This document shows positions 61,084 to 64,000 of a DNA stretch of 64,000 bases, piece by piece. How positions within the stretch are numbered: the stretch's first letter is position 1; every line of letters begins with the position of its first letter. This DNA is from Hirundichthys speculiger. Its lineage: Eukaryota; Chordata; Actinopteri; Beloniformes; Exocoetidae. The stretch is taken from the NCBI GenBank assembly GCA_018398805.1, contig JAGFBZ010002340.1, positions 53,501-117,500 of the forward strand, written 5' to 3'. Under the pieces are notes generated by a model. That model searched no databases. It saw nothing but the letters and a program-made list of their open reading frames with translations, and was not told the origin of the DNA. Made by a program: the position numbers and the translations under genes.

Positions 61084-63632
61084 GGCCTATGAGGGGTCTA
61101 TGTGGCTCCTCTGTGTGGCCTCTCTATGGGACCCCTCTGTGTGACCCCTCTATGTGACTCCTCTATGTGGCTCCTCTATGTGGCCTCTCTATGGGACCCC
61201 TCTATGTGACTCCTCTGTGTGGCTCCTCTATGTGACCCCTCTATGTGACCCCTCTGTGTGGCCCCTCTATGTGACCCCTCTATGGGACCCCTCTGTGTGG
61301 CCCCTCTGTGTGACCCCTCTATGTGACCCCTCTGTGTGGCCCCTCTATGTCACCCCTCTATGGGACCCCTCTATGTGACTCCTCTGTGTGGCTCCTCTAT
61401 GTGACTCCTCTGTGTGGCTCCTCTATGTGACCCCTCTATGTGACCCCTCTGTGTGGCCCCTCTATGTGACCCCTCTATGGGACCCCTCTATGTGACTCCT
61501 CTGTGTGGCTCCTCTGTGTGGCCCCTCTATGTGACTCCTCTGTGTGGCCCCTCTATGTGACTCCTCTGTGTGGCTCCTCTATGTGACCCCTCTGTGTGGC
61601 CCCTCTGTGTGACCCCTCTATGTGACCCCTCTATGTGACTCCGCTATGTGACCCCTCTGTGTGACCCCTCTGTGTGACCCCTCTATGGGATCCCTCTATG
61701 TGACCCCTCTATGTGACTCCTCTATGGGACCCCTCTATGTGACCCCTCTATGTGACTCCTCTATGTGACTCCTCTATGTGACCCCTCTATGGGACCCCTC
61801 TGTGTGACCCCTCTATGTGACTCCTCTATGTGACCCCTCTATGTGACTCCTCTATGGGACCCCTCTATGTGACCCCTCTATGTTACCCCTCTATGGGACC
61901 CCTCTATGTGACTCCTCTATGTGACCCCTCTATGTGACTCCTCTATGTGACCCCTCTATGTGACTCCTCTATGTGACCCCTCTTTGTGACTCCTCTGTGT
62001 GGCCCCTCTATGGGACCCCTCTATGTGACCCCTCTGTGTGGCCCCTCTATGTGACTCCTCTGTGTGGCCCCTCTATGTGACTCCTCTTTGTGGCCCCTCT
62101 ATGTGACCCCTCTGTGTGACCCCTCTATGTGACCCCTCTATGTGACTCCGCTATGTGACCCCTCTATGTGACCCCTCTGTGTGACCCCTCTATGGGATCC
62201 CTCTATGTGACCCCTCTATGTGACTCCTCTATGGGACCCCTCTATGTGACCCCTCTATGTGACTCCTCTATGTGACCCCTCTATGTGACCCCTCTATGGG
62301 ACCCCTCTATGTTACCCCTCTATGTGACTCCTCTGTGTGACCCCTCTATGTGACTCCTCTATGGGACCCCTCTATGTGACTCCTCTATGGGACCCCTCTA
62401 TGTGACCCCTCTATGTGACTCCTCTATGTGACTCCTCTACGGGACCCCTCTATGTGACCCCTCTGTGTGACCCCTCTATGTGACCCCTCTTTGTGACTCC
62501 TCTATGGGACCCCTCTATGTGACCCCTCTATGTGACCCCTCTATGTGACTCCTCTATGTGACCCCTCTTTGTGACCCCTCTATGGGACTACTCTATGAGA
62601 CCCCTCTATGGGACCCCTCTATGTGACCCCTCTATGTGACTCCTCTATGGGACCCCTCTGTGTTACCACTCTATGGGACCCTCTGTGTGACCCCTCTATG
62701 TGACTCCTCTTTGTGACCCCTCTATGTGACCCCTCTATGTGACTCCTCTATGGGACCCCTCTATGTTACTCCTCTATGTGACCCCTCTATGTGACTCCTT
62801 TATGTGACTCCTCTATGGGACCCCTCTATGTTACCCTTCCATGTGACTTCTCTATGGGACCCCTCTATGTTACCCTTCTATGTGACTCCTCTATGTGACC
62901 CCTCTATGTGACCCCTCTATGGGACCCCTCTATGTGACTCCTTTATGTGACTCCTCTATATGGCCTCTATGTGACTCCTCTGTGTGGCCCCTCTATGTGA
63001 CTCCTCTGTGTGGCGCCTCTATGTGACCCCTCTATGTGACCCCTCTGTGTGGCCCCTCTGTGTGACCCCTCTATGTGACCCCTCTATGTGACTCCGCTAT
63101 GTGACCCCTCTATGTGACCCCTCTGTGTGACCCCTCTATGGGACCCCTCTATGTTACCCCTCTATGTGACTCCTCTATGGGACCCCTCTATGTTACCCCT
63201 CTATGGGACCCCTCTATGTGACTCCTCTATGTGGCCCCTCTATGTGGCGCCTATGTGTGGGACCCTCTATGTGACTCCTCTATGTGACTTCTCTATGGGA
63301 CCCCTCTATGTGACCCCTCTATGTGACTCCGCTATGTGACCCCTCTATGTGACCCCTCTATGTGACCCCTCTATGGGACCCCTCTATGTTACCCCTCTAT
63401 GTGACTCCTCTATGGGACCCCTCTATGTTACCCCTCTATGGGACCCCTCTATGTGGCCCCTCTATGTGGCGCCTATGTGTGGGACCCCTCTATGTGACTC
63501 CTCTATGTCACCCCTCTATGTGACTCCTCTATGTGGCCCCTCTATGTGACCCCTCTATGTGACCCCTCTTTGTGACTCCTCTATGTCACCCCTCTATGTG
63601 GCCCCTCTGTGGGACCCCTCTATGTGGTCCCT
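61084..63632. repeat. 13-bp minisatellite, 2.5 kb
   Basis: About 195 units of CTCTATGTGACCC with CTCTATGGGACCC, CTCTGTGTGGCCC and CTCTATGTGACTC variants. Blocks of several hundred bp recur (for example around 61620 and 62110, and again around 63065). It lies upstream of stc1. Confidence 0.97.
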
Positions 63633-63639
63633 GGGTCCG

Positions 63640-64000
63640 TTGGCCCTTGTTCCCTCAGAAACCAGTCTCAGGACCAGTATAAACTGGGTCTCTTTAGTGG
63701 TTCTTCAGTGAACGAGGCCTCGTCGGTGTTTCACCAGTTTTCACGCTCGACTGCAGGAACCAGTGGAACCTGGTTGACCTGCAGGTCAGCAGGAGCTGAT
63801 AAACATCTCCTGGTCATCTGGCTTCTCTGTGGCCCCCCCGATGCTCAGTGGTCCCTGAATCAGAGCTGCGTGGGAAACGAGCCGGTTTCTCACAGTTAGT
63901 AGATGATTTAACAGGTGAGTTTCCTGCTGGATCAATGAAGGATCAATGAAGCGTCAAAGATCTGAATCAGCTCAGACGTCATCAGGAGACCTGAGCAGCT
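63640..64000. other. Right-edge sequence
   Basis: Unique-looking sequence after the array. The 96-codon open frame spanning the boundary has no recognisable domain. Confidence 0.4.

Overview
This is a piece of a teleost fish nuclear genome. It carries four multi-exon protein-coding genes of clear vertebrate families with canonical GT-AG introns, fish-type interspersed repeats, and an exceptional load of minisatellites. By my count tandem arrays fill roughly 30 kb of the 64 kb. I cannot name the species.

Genes, left to right. (1) kctd9 on the minus strand, 14370 down to 2767: 12 coding exons giving a 386-residue BTB/pentapeptide-repeat protein (cullin-3 adaptor family). (2) marchf5l on the minus strand, 24751 down to 17808: 6 coding exons, 288 residues, a mitochondrial-type RING-CH E3 ligase with four membrane segments. 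(3) actr1b on the plus strand, 28781 to 44372: 11 coding exons, 376 residues, the centractin/Arp1 actin-related protein of dynactin. (4) stc1 on the minus strand, 60379 down to 55604: 5 coding exons, 263 residues, stanniocalcin-1-type secreted glycoprotein hormone. I assembled each gene by following the reading frame and splice phase from exon to exon. Every junction keeps frame and each total length matches its family. The four proteins do not form a pathway; the grouping looks like ordinary synteny (KCTD9 and STC1 are also near each other on human chromosome 8p).

Non-coding layout. 1-2535 holds three short-period arrays beyond or within the kctd9 3' end. Most kctd9 introns carry their own private array (periods 33, 28, 20, 14, 10 and 14 bp). 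14.4-16.5 kb is the kctd9 upstream region with a pure ATT microsatellite. 16.6-17.8 kb is an array in the marchf5l 3' region. marchf5l introns hold 31-bp, 6-bp and 22-bp arrays, the last 3.2 kb long. 26.1-28.1 kb is a decayed LINE interrupted by a 20-bp array. actr1b introns hold hAT and Tc1 remnants, telomere-like G-rich tracts, and 28-bp, 19-bp, 10-bp and 9-bp arrays. 44.7-51.9 kb downstream of actr1b is array after array. 54.3-55.4 kb is a 45-bp array with a 450-bp higher-order repeat, next to the stc1 3' end. 61.1-63.6 kb is a 13-bp array.

The most notable signals are: one 28-bp minisatellite family in introns of three different genes; the array-per-intron pattern; a near-perfect palindrome in the putative marchf5l promoter; a perfect 21-bp-arm palindrome in actr1b intron 1; and very long reading frames that are products of the arrays, not genes. 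I found no evidence of a novel multi-gene biological system.
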